DNA of 64,000 nucleotides from Rhizobium sp. 007 (GCF_015353075.1 NZ_CP064187.1:1612001-1676000); one strand, 5' to 3'; positions 25,834-36,748 are shown, counted from the first letter of the stretch. The notes: a model not told the origin generated them from the letters alone. Translations and numbers: made by a program.

Positions 25834-26361
25834 CTACTGGCCGAGGCGGGCAAGCAGGGCGGCGGCGCGGGCGGGCGGCCAGCGGCGCACCTCAAGCGCG
25901 CCTGTGCCGCTCACAACATCGACGCCCTCGCCGGGGCCGAGCACCACGGGATCGCCCGCAGGACGGCGCACGGCAACGGAGCCTTGGACCACAAGCACGG
26001 AGGTCCGGCCGCCTGCAACGTCGACGGCCCATTGCGTGCCGCGCACGGCAGCGATTGCCTGCGGCGTCACCACCTGAAAGCCACCTGTGTGGCGAGCGTC
26101 GTCGACATCGACCAGGATTGCCTTGCCACGCAGCGACACAACATCGGGGCTGCCATCGCGGTTGCGGTCATTCAGCCGGAAGGCGGCACCCGCCTCGGCC
26201 GTCACCGTTACCCCGTTCGGGCAGCGGAGAACCTCGCGCCCGCCCGCTGCATTCTCGACAGTGCAGCCGCCCGTTTGGGCAAGTGCTGCGCCCGCCGGCA
26301 GCAGAAATGCCGCAAGGGCGGTTGCGGTAGAACCGCACAGGAATGCTGAGATTACGCTCAT
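25834..26361 (-). CDS. FecR-domain exported protein
   Basis: Protein of 175 residues with a signal peptide (cleavage near ALAQ/TGG). The FecR-like core is GFQVVTPQAIAAVRGTQWAV and DVAGGRTSVLVVQGSVAVRR, then LGPGEGVDV. Two cysteines, in GGCTVENA and EVLRCPNG, are near the N-terminus. FecR domains bind or sense periplasmic ligands. It lies directly upstream of the CHASE2 cyclase, a genomic pairing seen in other proteobacteria, so it may feed the sensor; the ligand is unknown. Confidence 0.82.
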   Translation of the reverse strand: MSVISAFLCGSTATALAAFLLPAGAALAQTGGCTVENAAGGREVLRCPNGVTVTAEAGAAFRLNDRNRDGSPDVVSLRGKAILVDVDDARHTGGFQVVTPQAIAAVRGTQWAVDVAGGRTSVLVVQGSVAVRRPAGDPVVLGPGEGVDVVSGTGALEVRRWPPARAAALLARLGQ

Positions 26362-26502
26362 GATACGTCCCCACCTCGCGCAAGCACCCCACACCGGCAT
26401 GGTGTTCGCCATGCGGTCAATTGCTTGTCCCGGCACCGTCACCATAAAACAAAACAAGGGTTTCGTATGCAGAAAAGCGCAGACTGGCAAGGCCGGCCGG
26501 CC

Positions 26503-27648
26503 TTATGCGCCAGAGGTTTCGATAGAGGGGCCGGTGTAACGGGCTCTTGGACGGATGAGATGGCCGCTCTCGACCTGTTCCATCGCATGCGCCAGCCATC
26601 CGCAGCTGCGGGCGAGCGCGAAGATGACGAGCGGCGCATCCCGTGGAAGCTCGAAGTGTTCCGCCATTGCCGTCAGCGCGAAATCGATGTTGACGCGCTC
26701 GCCGATCATCGCTTCGCCGGCCACTTGGATTTCGAGGAAAATCCCCGTTGGCGTGATATGCGCAAGCAGAGCTTCGGCGCGGATATCGCCGTCTGGATAG
26801 AGCGGATGACCGAAGGCCGGAAGCCGGCTGCCCTGCGCCAGGATGCGGCGGATGGCTTCCTTGGCGCCGATGCGCCTAGCCGTCTCGGAAAGCGTTGCCA
26901 CGCCCTCCCAAGCGCCGCCGTGCAGCGGACCTGTCAGCGTTGCAAGTCCGGAAAGCACCGATGCGGAAAGGGTCGCGCCCGCGGAAGCCGTGACGCGTGC
27001 GGCGAAGGCCGATGCATTGAGTTCGTGATCGGCAAGCAGCACTAAGGCGCGGCGCACCGCATCGCTGGCTTCTGGCCGGCGCCAGCTTTTTGCAAGGCGC
27101 CGATGGAGAGGCTGGTCCGATGCGCCTGGCGCGAGCGCGGAAGTGATCGTCGTCATGATATCTTGTGCTTCGGCTCGCAACGCCGGGAGCGAACGGCCGA
27201 GGCTCGGCAGGTCCTGAGGCACGCGGGCGGCGAGCGCCGAGAAAACGGCAGCCACGGACGGAACGGATGACACGCTCCCGCCGGCGGCGATGTTGATAGG
27301 CGTACCTTTGTTCCAAAGCAGTGCCGCCGTTTCTTCAAGCGTTGCATATTCGGAAAGTTTGGCGGCATCAACTCCGCGATAGTAGAGATGCCCATTGACG
27401 ACGGTTGAAACCGCTGACGGAAGGACCGGATCGCCCCACTGTATCGCCTCCGCTGCGACAGTCTCGATCTTCCGCCGGCCTGCATGGCGCTCGGCAAGCC
27501 GGGTGACGTCCGCGGTGTAATAGAGGCTGCGGCGCGGGTCGGATGGATCGGGTTTGGCGCGAATGCGTCCCCGGCTGACATTGGCATAAAGCGTCTGCGG
27601 CTTGGTACCGAGACGGTTCAGCGCTTCCTCTGCAGTCAACCAGGACAT
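26503..27648 (-). CDS. Citrate synthase-like protein with N-terminal DNA-binding domain
   Basis: Protein of 381 residues. The first about 60 residues form an excisionase/MerR-like helix-turn-helix (LTAEEALNRLGTKPQTLYANV then SRGRIRAKPDPSDPRRSLYY). The rest is a citrate synthase fold with the catalytic residues of the family: His in DHELNAS, His in AFGHPLYPDGD and Asp in VNIDFALT. TGPLHGGA is also present. It may be an enzyme-regulator or a regulator using the fold as a sensor. It is divergent from the second citrate-synthase-like gene with 83 bases between the start codons. Confidence 0.88.
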   Translation of the reverse strand: MSWLTAEEALNRLGTKPQTLYANVSRGRIRAKPDPSDPRRSLYYTADVTRLAERHAGRRKIETVAAEAIQWGDPVLPSAVSTVVNGHLYYRGVDAAKLSEYATLEETAALLWNKGTPINIAAGGSVSSVPSVAAVFSALAARVPQDLPSLGRSLPALRAEAQDIMTTITSALAPGASDQPLHRRLAKSWRRPEASDAVRRALVLLADHELNASAFAARVTASAGATLSASVLSGLATLTGPLHGGAWEGVATLSETARRIGAKEAIRRILAQGSRLPAFGHPLYPDGDIRAEALLAHITPTGIFLEIQVAGEAMIGERVNIDFALTAMAEHFELPRDAPLVIFALARSCGWLAHAMEQVESGHLIRPRARYTGPSIETSGA

Positions 27649-27676
27649 TGAGCCTCATATTGATCGATTTCATCAA

Positions 27677-27690
27677 GATTGACGTCAATC
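27677..27690. promoter_or_regulatory. 14-bp perfect palindrome between divergent citrate-synthase-like genes
   Basis: GATTGACGTCAATC is a perfect palindrome in the 83-base divergent promoter region. It includes TTGACG that could serve as a -35 element for the plus-strand gene. A plausible operator, perhaps for the neighbouring HTH-containing protein. Confidence 0.5.
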
Positions 27691-27731
27691 AATCTAGGAC
27701 CGATCTTCTTTTCCATAAAGGAGAAATGCCT

Positions 27732-28817
27732 ATGAAAAACGGTTTGGAAGATGTGATTGCCGCGGAGACCCGGCTTTCGGATGTCGACGGTCCGGCCGGC
27801 CGGCTGATCATCCGCGGCGTGTCGCTCGACGACCTCGTTGCGGACGGCACCTATGAAAGCGTCGCGGCGCTGCTGCTCGACGGATTGATGGAAGCGCACG
27901 TCAATGCCGAGGGTTTGAAAGACCGGCTCGGAGCGGCACGCGCAGAAGTCTACGCGCATGTCGTGGCCGACGCCACCCTCCTCGCCCTGCCACCGTTCGA
28001 TGCGATGCGGGCACTGATTGCGCGACTGCCGGACGGCGAGGATTTCGAAACGGCGTTCAGGCTCCTTGCGGCCCCCGCCGTGTTCCTGCCGGCGGTTCTG
28101 CGGATGCAGCGCAGAGAAGCGCCTGTTCCGCCGGAGGCCTCAATATCGCAAGCCGCAGACATCCTACGCATGATGACGGGCAGGCTGCCGAGCGTCGAAC
28201 AAACGGCTGCGCTCGACGCCTATCTGGTGACGATCTCCGATCACGGGTTGAACGCCTCGACCTTCGCATCGCGGGTGATCGCCTCGACGCATGCCGGCCT
28301 CACGTCATCAGTGCTCGCGGCGATCAGCGCGCTGAAAGGTCCGCTGCATGGCGGCGCGCCGGGACCGGTTCTCGACATGCTTGATGCGATCGGCGCCGAA
28401 AGCCATGCAAAGACCTGGCTCGCGGCTGCCCTCGGCCGCGGCGAGAGGCTGATGGGCTTCGGCCATCGCATCTATCGCGTCCGTGACCCGCGGGCCGACG
28501 CCTTGAAAAATGCGCTGAAGCCGCTTGTCGCAACCGGCCAGGTCGATCGGTCGCGGATCACTCTGGCCGAGGCGATCGAAAAGGCGGCGCTCGCAATGCT
28601 TAAGGAACGCAAGCCGGATCGTCCCTTGGACGTGAATGTCGAATTCTATACGGCGCTGCTTCTGGAATCGCTCGGCTTCCCGCGCGAGGCCTTCACCGGC
28701 GTCTTTGCGATCGGCCGCACCGTCGGCTGGATTGCGCATGCGCGCGAGCAGCTGCTCGAAGGCCGGTTGATCAGACCGAAGTCTGTCTATGTCGGGCCTT
28801 TTCCGATCGCCGCATGA
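27732..28817 (+). CDS. Citrate synthase/methylcitrate synthase-like protein
   Basis: Protein of 361 residues, citrate synthase fold. Catalytic His residues are in SDHGLNAS and GFGHRIYRVRDPRA; the Asp expected near the C-terminus is replaced by Glu in NVEFYTALLLE, a form seen in other members of this subgroup. LKGPLHGGAPG is the conserved substrate loop. Substrate (citrate, methylcitrate or other) is undecided. I chose ATG 27732, with AAAGGAG at a good distance, over the open frame to 27648 and over ATG 27726, which is too close to the site. Divergent from the HTH-fused homologue. Confidence 0.87.
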   Translation: MKNGLEDVIAAETRLSDVDGPAGRLIIRGVSLDDLVADGTYESVAALLLDGLMEAHVNAEGLKDRLGAARAEVYAHVVADATLLALPPFDAMRALIARLPDGEDFETAFRLLAAPAVFLPAVLRMQRREAPVPPEASISQAADILRMMTGRLPSVEQTAALDAYLVTISDHGLNASTFASRVIASTHAGLTSSVLAAISALKGPLHGGAPGPVLDMLDAIGAESHAKTWLAAALGRGERLMGFGHRIYRVRDPRADALKNALKPLVATGQVDRSRITLAEAIEKAALAMLKERKPDRPLDVNVEFYTALLLESLGFPREAFTGVFAIGRTVGWIAHAREQLLEGRLIRPKSVYVGPFPIAA

Positions 28818-28865
28818 ACAGAGTTCCGGCGGCAGGTTCGCGCCTGTCGCCGGATCTGAAAGCTT

Positions 28866-29025
28866 TTACTCGGCAAAGTCGATACCGAGAAAACCGCCCG
28901 ACTGCCAGGCCACCAAAGGCTGGCATAGATGCCGCCCCGCGCAAGCAGGTCCTCGTGACGACTCTCCTCCGCAATGCGTCCATCGTCGAGAACGACAATC
29001 CGCCCGTCGTGTTTCAGAGGCGAAA
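28866..29025 (-). pseudogene. Remnant of an ABC exporter C-terminus
   Basis: Directly after the pyrG stop the minus strand reads LKHDGRIVVLDDGRIAEES and then RHEDLLARGGIYASLW, the end of the nucleotide-binding domain of an MsbA/LmrA-type ABC exporter, but the reading frame is then lost and the end VAWQSGGFLGIDFAE continues in another frame to a stop at 28866. Only about 45 codons survive, with no P-loop or membrane domain. A decayed gene fragment, probably left by deletion. Confidence 0.72.
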
Positions 29026-30795
<1,770 letters not shown>

Positions 30796-31269
30796 TTATT
30801 GTCCCGTTGGGACGCCGGTTCCGTTTTGTGCCGGGGCCGGAGTCGCAGGCGTTGCCGGGGCCGGCTGCGTCGCAGGTGCGGTCGCCGTCGGCGCCTGAGC
30901 GCCGGGAGCGGCTGCGCCGCCGTTCGGAACGCCGTTGCCGGCAGGCTGGTTCGCGGGCTGCTGCGGAGTGCCGCCGCCGAGCGAATCGAGTATGCCGTTG
31001 CCCTGCCCGCTCGTTGCCGGGATGCGGTCGAGAATATCGGTCGGGCTGCCCTCATAGCGCGTCAGTATGCCGAGGCCGAGCGAGGTGATGAAGAACAGCG
31101 CTGCAAGGATCGCAGTCGTACGCGTCAGCGCATTGGCCGTTCCGCGCGCCGACATGAAGCCGGAACCGCCGCCGATGCCAAGGCCGCCGCCTTCCGAGCG
31201 CTGGATGAGCACGACGCCGACAAGCGCCAGCACGATCATGAGGTGGATGACAATCAATACTGTCTGCAT
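30796..31269 (-). CDS. secG: Preprotein translocase subunit SecG
   Basis: Protein of 157 residues. Two membrane helices (LIVIHLMIVLALVGVVLIQ and TTAILAALFFITSLGLGIL) flank the conserved cytoplasmic loop SEGGGLGIGGGSGFMSARG, the SecG signature. The C-terminus is a long Pro/Ala/Gly-rich tail (about 70 residues), typical of alphaproteobacteria. It joins SecYEG in the inner membrane. It sits between tpiA and pyrG, all on the minus strand. Confidence 0.95.
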   Translation of the reverse strand: MQTVLIVIHLMIVLALVGVVLIQRSEGGGLGIGGGSGFMSARGTANALTRTTAILAALFFITSLGLGILTRYEGSPTDILDRIPATSGQGNGILDSLGGGTPQQPANQPAGNGVPNGGAAAPGAQAPTATAPATQPAPATPATPAPAQNGTGVPTGQ

Positions 31270-31373
31270 GGGTCCAGTCCTGCCCGCATGCGGCGGGCAT
31301 CGAATAAAATCTGGCGCTGTTTACATGAGGTGATCCGCTATTCCAAGCCCTTCGGCCCAGAATATATATGGCA

Positions 31374-32144
31374 TCACGCGAGCAGCGCTTCGTATGCGCC
31401 GTAGATGGCGAGGAAATCGGATGCTTTCAAGCTAGCGCCGCCAATCAACGCGCCGTCGACGTTGGCGATGCCCATCAGTTCCTTGGCATTGCCGGGCTTG
31501 ACCGAGCCGCCATAGAGAATACGGACTTTCCCGGCATTGGCGCCGAAACGGGCGACGAGTTCCGAACGCATGAAGGCATGCGCCTTCTCGACGTCCTGCA
31601 CCGTCGGCGTGAGGCCGGTGCCGATCGCCCAGACAGGTTCGTAGGCGATCACGGTGTTTTCCGGCGTCGCGATGTCTGGAACGGAGGCGGAAAGCTGTCG
31701 CTTGAGAATGTCAAGGGTCTGCCCGGCCTTGCGCTGGTTCGCCGTCTCGCCGATGCAGATGATGGCGGTGAGATCGGCAGCGAAGGCAGCCTCGGCCTTG
31801 GCGCGGACGAGATGGTCGGTCTCGGCATGGTCCGTCCGGCGCTCCGAATGGCCGACGATCACATAGGTTCCGAAGCAATCGGCGATCATCTCGGCTGAGA
31901 TATCGCCGGTATGCGCGCCCGACGGGCTCTGATGGCAATCCTGCGCACCGATCGCAAGCGGGCTGTCGGTGCAGAGCGCGGTCGCGACATAAAGCAGCGT
32001 CGCGGGCGGGCAGATGAGCGCCTCGACCTTCTTGGCGAGGGGCGAATTCACGCCTTCCGCAATCGCCTTGACCTGATCGAGGGAGGCGCGCGTGCCGTTC
32101 ATTTTCCAGTTTCCCGCCACGAGCGGGCGCACGTCAGGTGTCAT
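31374..32144 (-). CDS. tpiA: Triose-phosphate isomerase
   Basis: Protein of 256 residues, interconverting dihydroxyacetone phosphate and glyceraldehyde 3-phosphate. Catalytic Lys is in AGNWKMNG, His in VIVGHSERR, Glu in [12 protein letters not shown], and the phosphate loop is [15 protein letters not shown]. Full length. ATG 32144 gives the usual [17 protein letters not shown] start; the open frame to 32252 is upstream leader. It precedes secG by about 100 bases on the same strand. Confidence 0.97.
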   Translation of the reverse strand: MTPDVRPLVAGNWKMNGTRASLDQVKAIAEGVNSPLAKKVEALICPPATLLYVATALCTDSPLAIGAQDCHQSPSGAHTGDISAEMIADCFGTYVIVGHSERRTDHAETDHLVRAKAEAAFAADLTAIICIGETANQRKAGQTLDILKRQLSASVPDIATPENTVIAYEPVWAIGTGLTPTVQDVEKAHAFMRSELVARFGANAGKVRILYGGSVKPGNAKELMGIANVDGALIGGASLKASDFLAIYGAYEALLA

Positions 32145-32279
32145 GCCAGCCTTCCCAAATTTTTCCGTATTGAGCGGCCTTAGCAAAAGCATTCGGCATT
32201 GAAAAGCTTTTGAACCTTCACGTAACGGAAATAAGGCCGATTTGCCGCGCAAATGCTTAAAATTTGGCGGCGCAACTGT

Positions 32280-33164
32280 CTAAGAAGCGAGAATCCAGTT
32301 CAAAACCCTCCGCCAATCGATCATGCGGATCGGCGTGCCGTGGTTGCCGTTTTGAAAAAGCGTGAAATGGGCAGGGTATTTCGCCTCATGAAGTTTTTCG
32401 AAGAAAGCCTGCTGTCCGGCAGCGGCATAGACCGGATCGCGGCTGCCATGGACGAACCAAAGGGGCAGCTTCGCCTTGTAGAACGCGCTCTTTGTGAAGT
32501 CCGGATCCGTGACGCCGCTCATGACGACCATGCCCTTCAGCCATTTGACACTGCCCGCATCGCGCGCAATGCCCCAGCAGACCTGGCTGCCCATGGAAGC
32601 ACAGGAAAGGATCACCGGGCGGCCGCCGGATTTCTCGCTCGCATAGCGGATCAGCCCGGCGATGTCTGCCACGCCCTCGCCGTCGAACGTGCGCACTGTC
32701 GGCGAATAATAGACGCCGCCATTGGCCACGGCCAGGTTCTTGAGCCGATTAAAATTGCCGCCGAAGCTGTAGTCGTTGACGCCGAGCCGCCGGTCGCCGT
32801 CGCGCCCGTGGATAAAGATCACGGTGAATTGCGCATTGTCTGTCGGTCCCACCCTGGTGAGATCCACCCTGCGGCCATTGAGCGACAGTGTTTCGTCCTG
32901 CTGCTGCCTGCGGACAGCGAGCGACACGTATTTCTGACGCGCGCGCTTTTGCGGGATCTGGTCGCGACCGTTGATGTCGCGCATCTCGTCATATTCGACG
33001 GCTTCGAAGGCGCCGCCATCGGCGGTTTGCAACACGTTCTGCCTGGAGAAAAGTTCGTCCTTGTAAGGCGGCAGCGTGTCGGCTGCGGCGCTGCCGATTC
33101 CGGCGGACAGGAAAAAGGTCGCAATTGCGGCGATAATCATGCAATGACTTGTGGACATTCTCAT
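32280..33164 (-). CDS. Secreted alpha/beta-hydrolase
   Basis: Protein of 294 residues with a signal peptide (cleavage near GSAAA/DTL). The hydrolase fold is supported by FTVIFIHGRDGDRR (oxyanion HG), nucleophile elbow SCASMGSQ (serine after Cys-Ala rather than the canonical Gly-x-Ser), acid in WFVHGSRDPVYAAAG and His in NGNHGTPI. The start is the first of two in-frame Met. Probably periplasmic; the substrate is unknown. The gene lies between tpiA and parE. Confidence 0.8.
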   Translation of the reverse strand: MRMSTSHCMIIAAIATFFLSAGIGSAAADTLPPYKDELFSRQNVLQTADGGAFEAVEYDEMRDINGRDQIPQKRARQKYVSLAVRRQQQDETLSLNGRRVDLTRVGPTDNAQFTVIFIHGRDGDRRLGVNDYSFGGNFNRLKNLAVANGGVYYSPTVRTFDGEGVADIAGLIRYASEKSGGRPVILSCASMGSQVCWGIARDAGSVKWLKGMVVMSGVTDPDFTKSAFYKAKLPLWFVHGSRDPVYAAAGQQAFFEKLHEAKYPAHFTLFQNGNHGTPIRMIDWRRVLNWILAS

Positions 33165-33381
33165 GCGGGCGGTTTCCTAACACATCATGCCGCTTGCCAT
33201 TCTAGGCCCGGCAACGCAAACCAATTCCATAGAATTCCGCCAAATCGGGCGGCGTCGCGTAACGAGACGCTTTCTGGCAGAATCTGCCTGATTCGCTAAC
33301 GTGACATCAAATGCGGTGATTTTGGGTCTGGCCCTAAGCGTACGTGCGGCCCAAGACAGGATTGAAGATCTGAACGACTCC

Positions 33382-35439
33382 ATGGATGACAGCAACGACC
33401 TCTTTTCCGGAATGCCCCTGATGCCGAAGCAGGAGGCGGCCGCAAAGCCTGCCGAAAGGCCTGCTGCGGCGGCCCCTGCGTTGCGCCCTGCCCCGGCAGC
33501 CTCGGGCCCGGACGACTACGGCGCGTCCTCCATCCGGGTTCTCGAAGGCTTGGAACCGGTGCGCATGCGCCCCGGCATGTATATCGGCGGCACGGACGAA
33601 AAGGCGCTGCACCACCTCTTTGCCGAAGTCATCGACAACTCGATGGATGAAGCGGTCGCCGGCCATGCAAATTTTATCGAGGTTCATCTCGACATCCAGG
33701 GCTATCTGACTGTCAGTGATAATGGCCGCGGCATCCCCGTCGAGAACCATCCCCAGGTTCCGGGCAAATCGACGCTCGAAGTCATCATGACCAAGCTCCA
33801 TGCCGGCGGCAAGTTCGACGGCAAGGCTTACGAGACCTCGGGCGGTCTGCACGGCGTCGGCGTTTCGGTCGTCAACGCGCTGTCGGATTATCTCGAGGTT
33901 GAAGTGGCGCGAAACCGCAAGCTCTATCGCCAGCGTTTTTCGCGCGGCATGCCGCAGGGCGGTCTCGAGGAGCTAGGCGATGTGCATAACCGCCGCGGCA
34001 CCCGCGTGCGCTTCCATCCCGATCCGCAGATTTTCGGCGACCATGCGAAATTCGATGCCGGGCGCGTCTTCCGCATGGCACGCTCGAAAGCCTATCTTTT
34101 CGGCGGCGTCGAAATCCGCTGGAGTTGCGATGAAGGCGTGCTCCCGGAAGGCTCGGAAATCCCGGATAGGGCAGTCTTCCACTTCCCCGGCGGGCTGAAA
34201 GACTACCTGCAGGCGACGATGGGCAAGGAGTTCACCGTCACCCGCGAAATCTTCGCCGGCAAGACAGAGAAAGCAAGCGGCCATGGTTCGCTCGAATGGG
34301 CGATCACCTGGTACGGCGGCGACCAGCAGATCCACTCCTATTGCAACACCATTCCGACGCCAGAGGGCGGCACGCATGAGGCAGGCCTGCGCATCGCGCT
34401 GACCAAGGGGCTGAAGGCCTATGCCGACCTGACGCAGAACAAGCGCGCAGCGCAGATCACCACCGACGATGTGATGATTTCCGCCGTCGGCATGCTGTCG
34501 GTTTTCATCCGCGAGCCGGAATTCGTCGGCCAGACCAAGGACAGGCTTGCGACCGTCGAGGCGCAGCGCATCGTCGAGAACGCGCTTCGCGATCCCTTCG
34601 ATCATTACCTGGCGGACAATCCCAACGAGGCCGAAAAGCTGCTCGACTGGGTAATCGAGCGCGCCGAAGAGCGTCTGCGCCGCCGCAAGGAAAAGGAAGT
34701 CAACCGCAAGACGGCCGTGCGCAAATTGCGCCTTCCGGGCAAATTAGCCGATTGTGCGCAGAACACCGCTCAGGGCGCCGAACTCTTCATCGTCGAAGGC
34801 GACTCGGCAGGCGGTTCCGCCAAGCAGGCGCGCAACCGCGCCAATCAGGCGATCCTGCCTTTGCGCGGCAAGATCCTGAACGTTGCGAGCGCCGGCCGCG
34901 AAAAGCTCGGCGCCAACCAGCAGCTTGCGGATCTCGTTCAGGCTCTCGGCTGTGGTACCCGTTCCAAATATCGCGAGGAAGACCTGCGCTACGAGCGCAT
35001 CGTCGTGATGACCGATGCCGATGTCGACGGCGCCCACATCGCGTCATTGCTGATCACTTTCTTCTATCAGGAGATGCCCGAGCTCGTGCGCGGCGGCCAC
35101 CTGTTCCTTGCCGTGCCTCCGCTCTACAAGATCACCCAGGGTGCCAAGTCCGCCTATGCGCGCGACGACGCCCACCGGCAGGAGCTGATGGAAACGGAAT
35201 TCAAGGGCAAGGCGAAGATCGAGATCAGCCGCTTCAAGGGTCTCGGCGAAATGCTGCCCGCGCAACTCAAGGAAACGACCATGGATCCGAGCAAGCGCAC
35301 GCTCCTGCGCGTGGTGATCGATGAGGTCGATTTCGAAGGAACCCGCACCGCGGTCGACGACCTGATGGGCACGAAGCCGGATGCGCGCTTCCGCTTCATT
35401 CAGGAGCGTGCTGCCTTTGCCGAAAATCTCGATATTTGA
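33382..35439 (+). CDS. parE: DNA topoisomerase IV subunit B
   Basis: Protein of 685 residues. GHKL ATPase: EVIDNSMDEAVAG, VSDNGRGIPVE, GLHGVGVSVVNAL; Toprim: IVEGDSAGGSAKQARNR and MTDADVDGAHI; then KGLGEMLPAQL near the end. It lacks the about 170-residue insertion that distinguishes GyrB from ParE, so ParE is preferred. The open frame extends to 33301 but ATG 33382 gives the usual rhizobial start (MDDSNDLFSG). The first 60 residues are a Pro/Ala-rich extension. It has no partner gene here; parC lies elsewhere. Confidence 0.94.
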   Translation: MDDSNDLFSGMPLMPKQEAAAKPAERPAAAAPALRPAPAASGPDDYGASSIRVLEGLEPVRMRPGMYIGGTDEKALHHLFAEVIDNSMDEAVAGHANFIEVHLDIQGYLTVSDNGRGIPVENHPQVPGKSTLEVIMTKLHAGGKFDGKAYETSGGLHGVGVSVVNALSDYLEVEVARNRKLYRQRFSRGMPQGGLEELGDVHNRRGTRVRFHPDPQIFGDHAKFDAGRVFRMARSKAYLFGGVEIRWSCDEGVLPEGSEIPDRAVFHFPGGLKDYLQATMGKEFTVTREIFAGKTEKASGHGSLEWAITWYGGDQQIHSYCNTIPTPEGGTHEAGLRIALTKGLKAYADLTQNKRAAQITTDDVMISAVGMLSVFIREPEFVGQTKDRLATVEAQRIVENALRDPFDHYLADNPNEAEKLLDWVIERAEERLRRRKEKEVNRKTAVRKLRLPGKLADCAQNTAQGAELFIVEGDSAGGSAKQARNRANQAILPLRGKILNVASAGREKLGANQQLADLVQALGCGTRSKYREEDLRYERIVVMTDADVDGAHIASLLITFFYQEMPELVRGGHLFLAVPPLYKITQGAKSAYARDDAHRQELMETEFKGKAKIEISRFKGLGEMLPAQLKETTMDPSKRTLLRVVIDEVDFEGTRTAVDDLMGTKPDARFRFIQERAAFAENLDI

Positions 35440-35590
35440 GCTTCCGCTATTTCACGGAACTGACGAAGAACCGTAACAACTCCGTCAAATAACCGGTGCA
35501 TGAGAAGCGCCGCGAGCGGCGCGCCGTTCCTTCGGGGATTGGCCGCGCGGTTCGTTCCGCTCTTCACCCCTTGCCAGCCGGATGTTTGCC

Positions 35591-36729
35591 ATGATCAAGC
35601 GTTTTCTCGCGACTGCCGCTTTTGCGCTCCTGTCCAGCGCCGCCACTCTCCACGCGACCGATATCGGCGCGACCTTCGAGACGTCCTGCCCCTTTGGCGA
35701 CTGCGCGGCCGGCATCTCCCTCTCCTATCTCGGTGAATTCGTCATCCCGACAGGCCACGTGGAAAACGGTGTCGAATTCGGCGGCATTTCCGGCCTCGAT
35801 TTCGACGCGGCAACGGGCCACTACATCGCCATCAGCGACGACCGCTCGGAAAAAGGCCCGGCTCGCTTTTACGAGCTCGCAGTCGATGTCGACGGCGCCG
35901 GCCTCAAGGGCGTTGCCGTCGTCAAGCAGGTGACGCTGAAGGACAAAAACGGCGAACCCTTCGCCAGGCGCACCGTCGATCCCGAGTCGATCCGGCTCGG
36001 CCGGGATGGCATCTACTGGGGCAGCGAAGGCGACGGCAAGGCGCTGATCGCCCCCTTCGTCCGCGTCGCTTCGCAGGACGGCGCCTTCATGCGGGAGTTC
36101 AAGTTGCCGGAAGGCTTTGCTCCGACAGCCGACAAGTCGACGGGCATCCGCGACAACCTCGCCTTCGAAGACCTTGCGATCGCGCCTTCCGGCGATGTCT
36201 TCGTTGCCATCGAGGCGGCGCTCTACCAGGACGGCCCGGCAGCTTCCCTTGTGAACGGCAGCCTTGCGCGCATCATCCGCTATGATGGGACGACCGGCGA
36301 ACCGAAGGCGCAGTATGTCTATCCAATCTCGCCTATCCCACAGGCGGCGGCGAAGGCTGACGGCGGCAACGACAACGGCATGTCGGAGATCATCGCACTC
36401 GACGGTCACCGGTTGCTCGCCGTCGAGCGCAGCGCTATGCCCAAGGCGTCGGCAACAACGTGAAGATCTTCATGATCGATCTCGACGGCGCTACAGACGT
36501 CTCGGCGATCGCCTCGCTTGCGAAGACCGATCAGCGTGTGGTTCCCGTCCGCAAGAGCCAAGTTCTCGATCTGCGTGCAGCCGGCCTGGTGCCGGACAAT
36601 ATCGAGTCCATGGCGATCGGCAAGGCGAAGGACGGGAGCGACGCGCTGATCCTCGGCTCTGACAACAACTTCTCGACCAGCCAGAAGACGCAGTTCTACG
36701 TCTTCAAAATACTGCGCCGTCCGCAATAG
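35591..36729 (+). pseudogene. Esterase-like/phytase-family exported protein, frameshifted
   Basis: Signal peptide (MIKRFLATAAFALLSSAATLHA) then a beta-propeller-like domain of the esterase-like activity of phytase family: ENGVEFGGISGLDFDAATG, then YIAISDDRSEKGPARFYEL, DPESIRLGRDGIYWGSEGDG and NGMSEIIALDGHRLLAVER. At about 36431-36436 the frame changes; the second frame reads YAQGVGNNVKIFMIDLDGA to the end at 36729. Either one base is missing or two extra. Read in sequence the two parts make one protein of about 379 residues. In-frame ATG 35582 is also possible. Sequencing error or recent mutation. Confidence 0.82.
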
Positions 36730-36748
36730 CAACCGAGGGATCGTGCCG

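Noticed and set aside
33301..33381. Extra N-terminal 27 codons on parE
   Set aside because: The open frame begins at 33301, but those residues do not resemble ParE and the start MDDSNDLFSG at 33382 fits the family. The upstream part is most likely leader.
35507..35522. GCGCCG-CGAG-CGGCGC hairpin after parE
   Set aside because: No T-run follows, and short GC-rich palindromes are common here. It may aid termination but cannot be called on this evidence.
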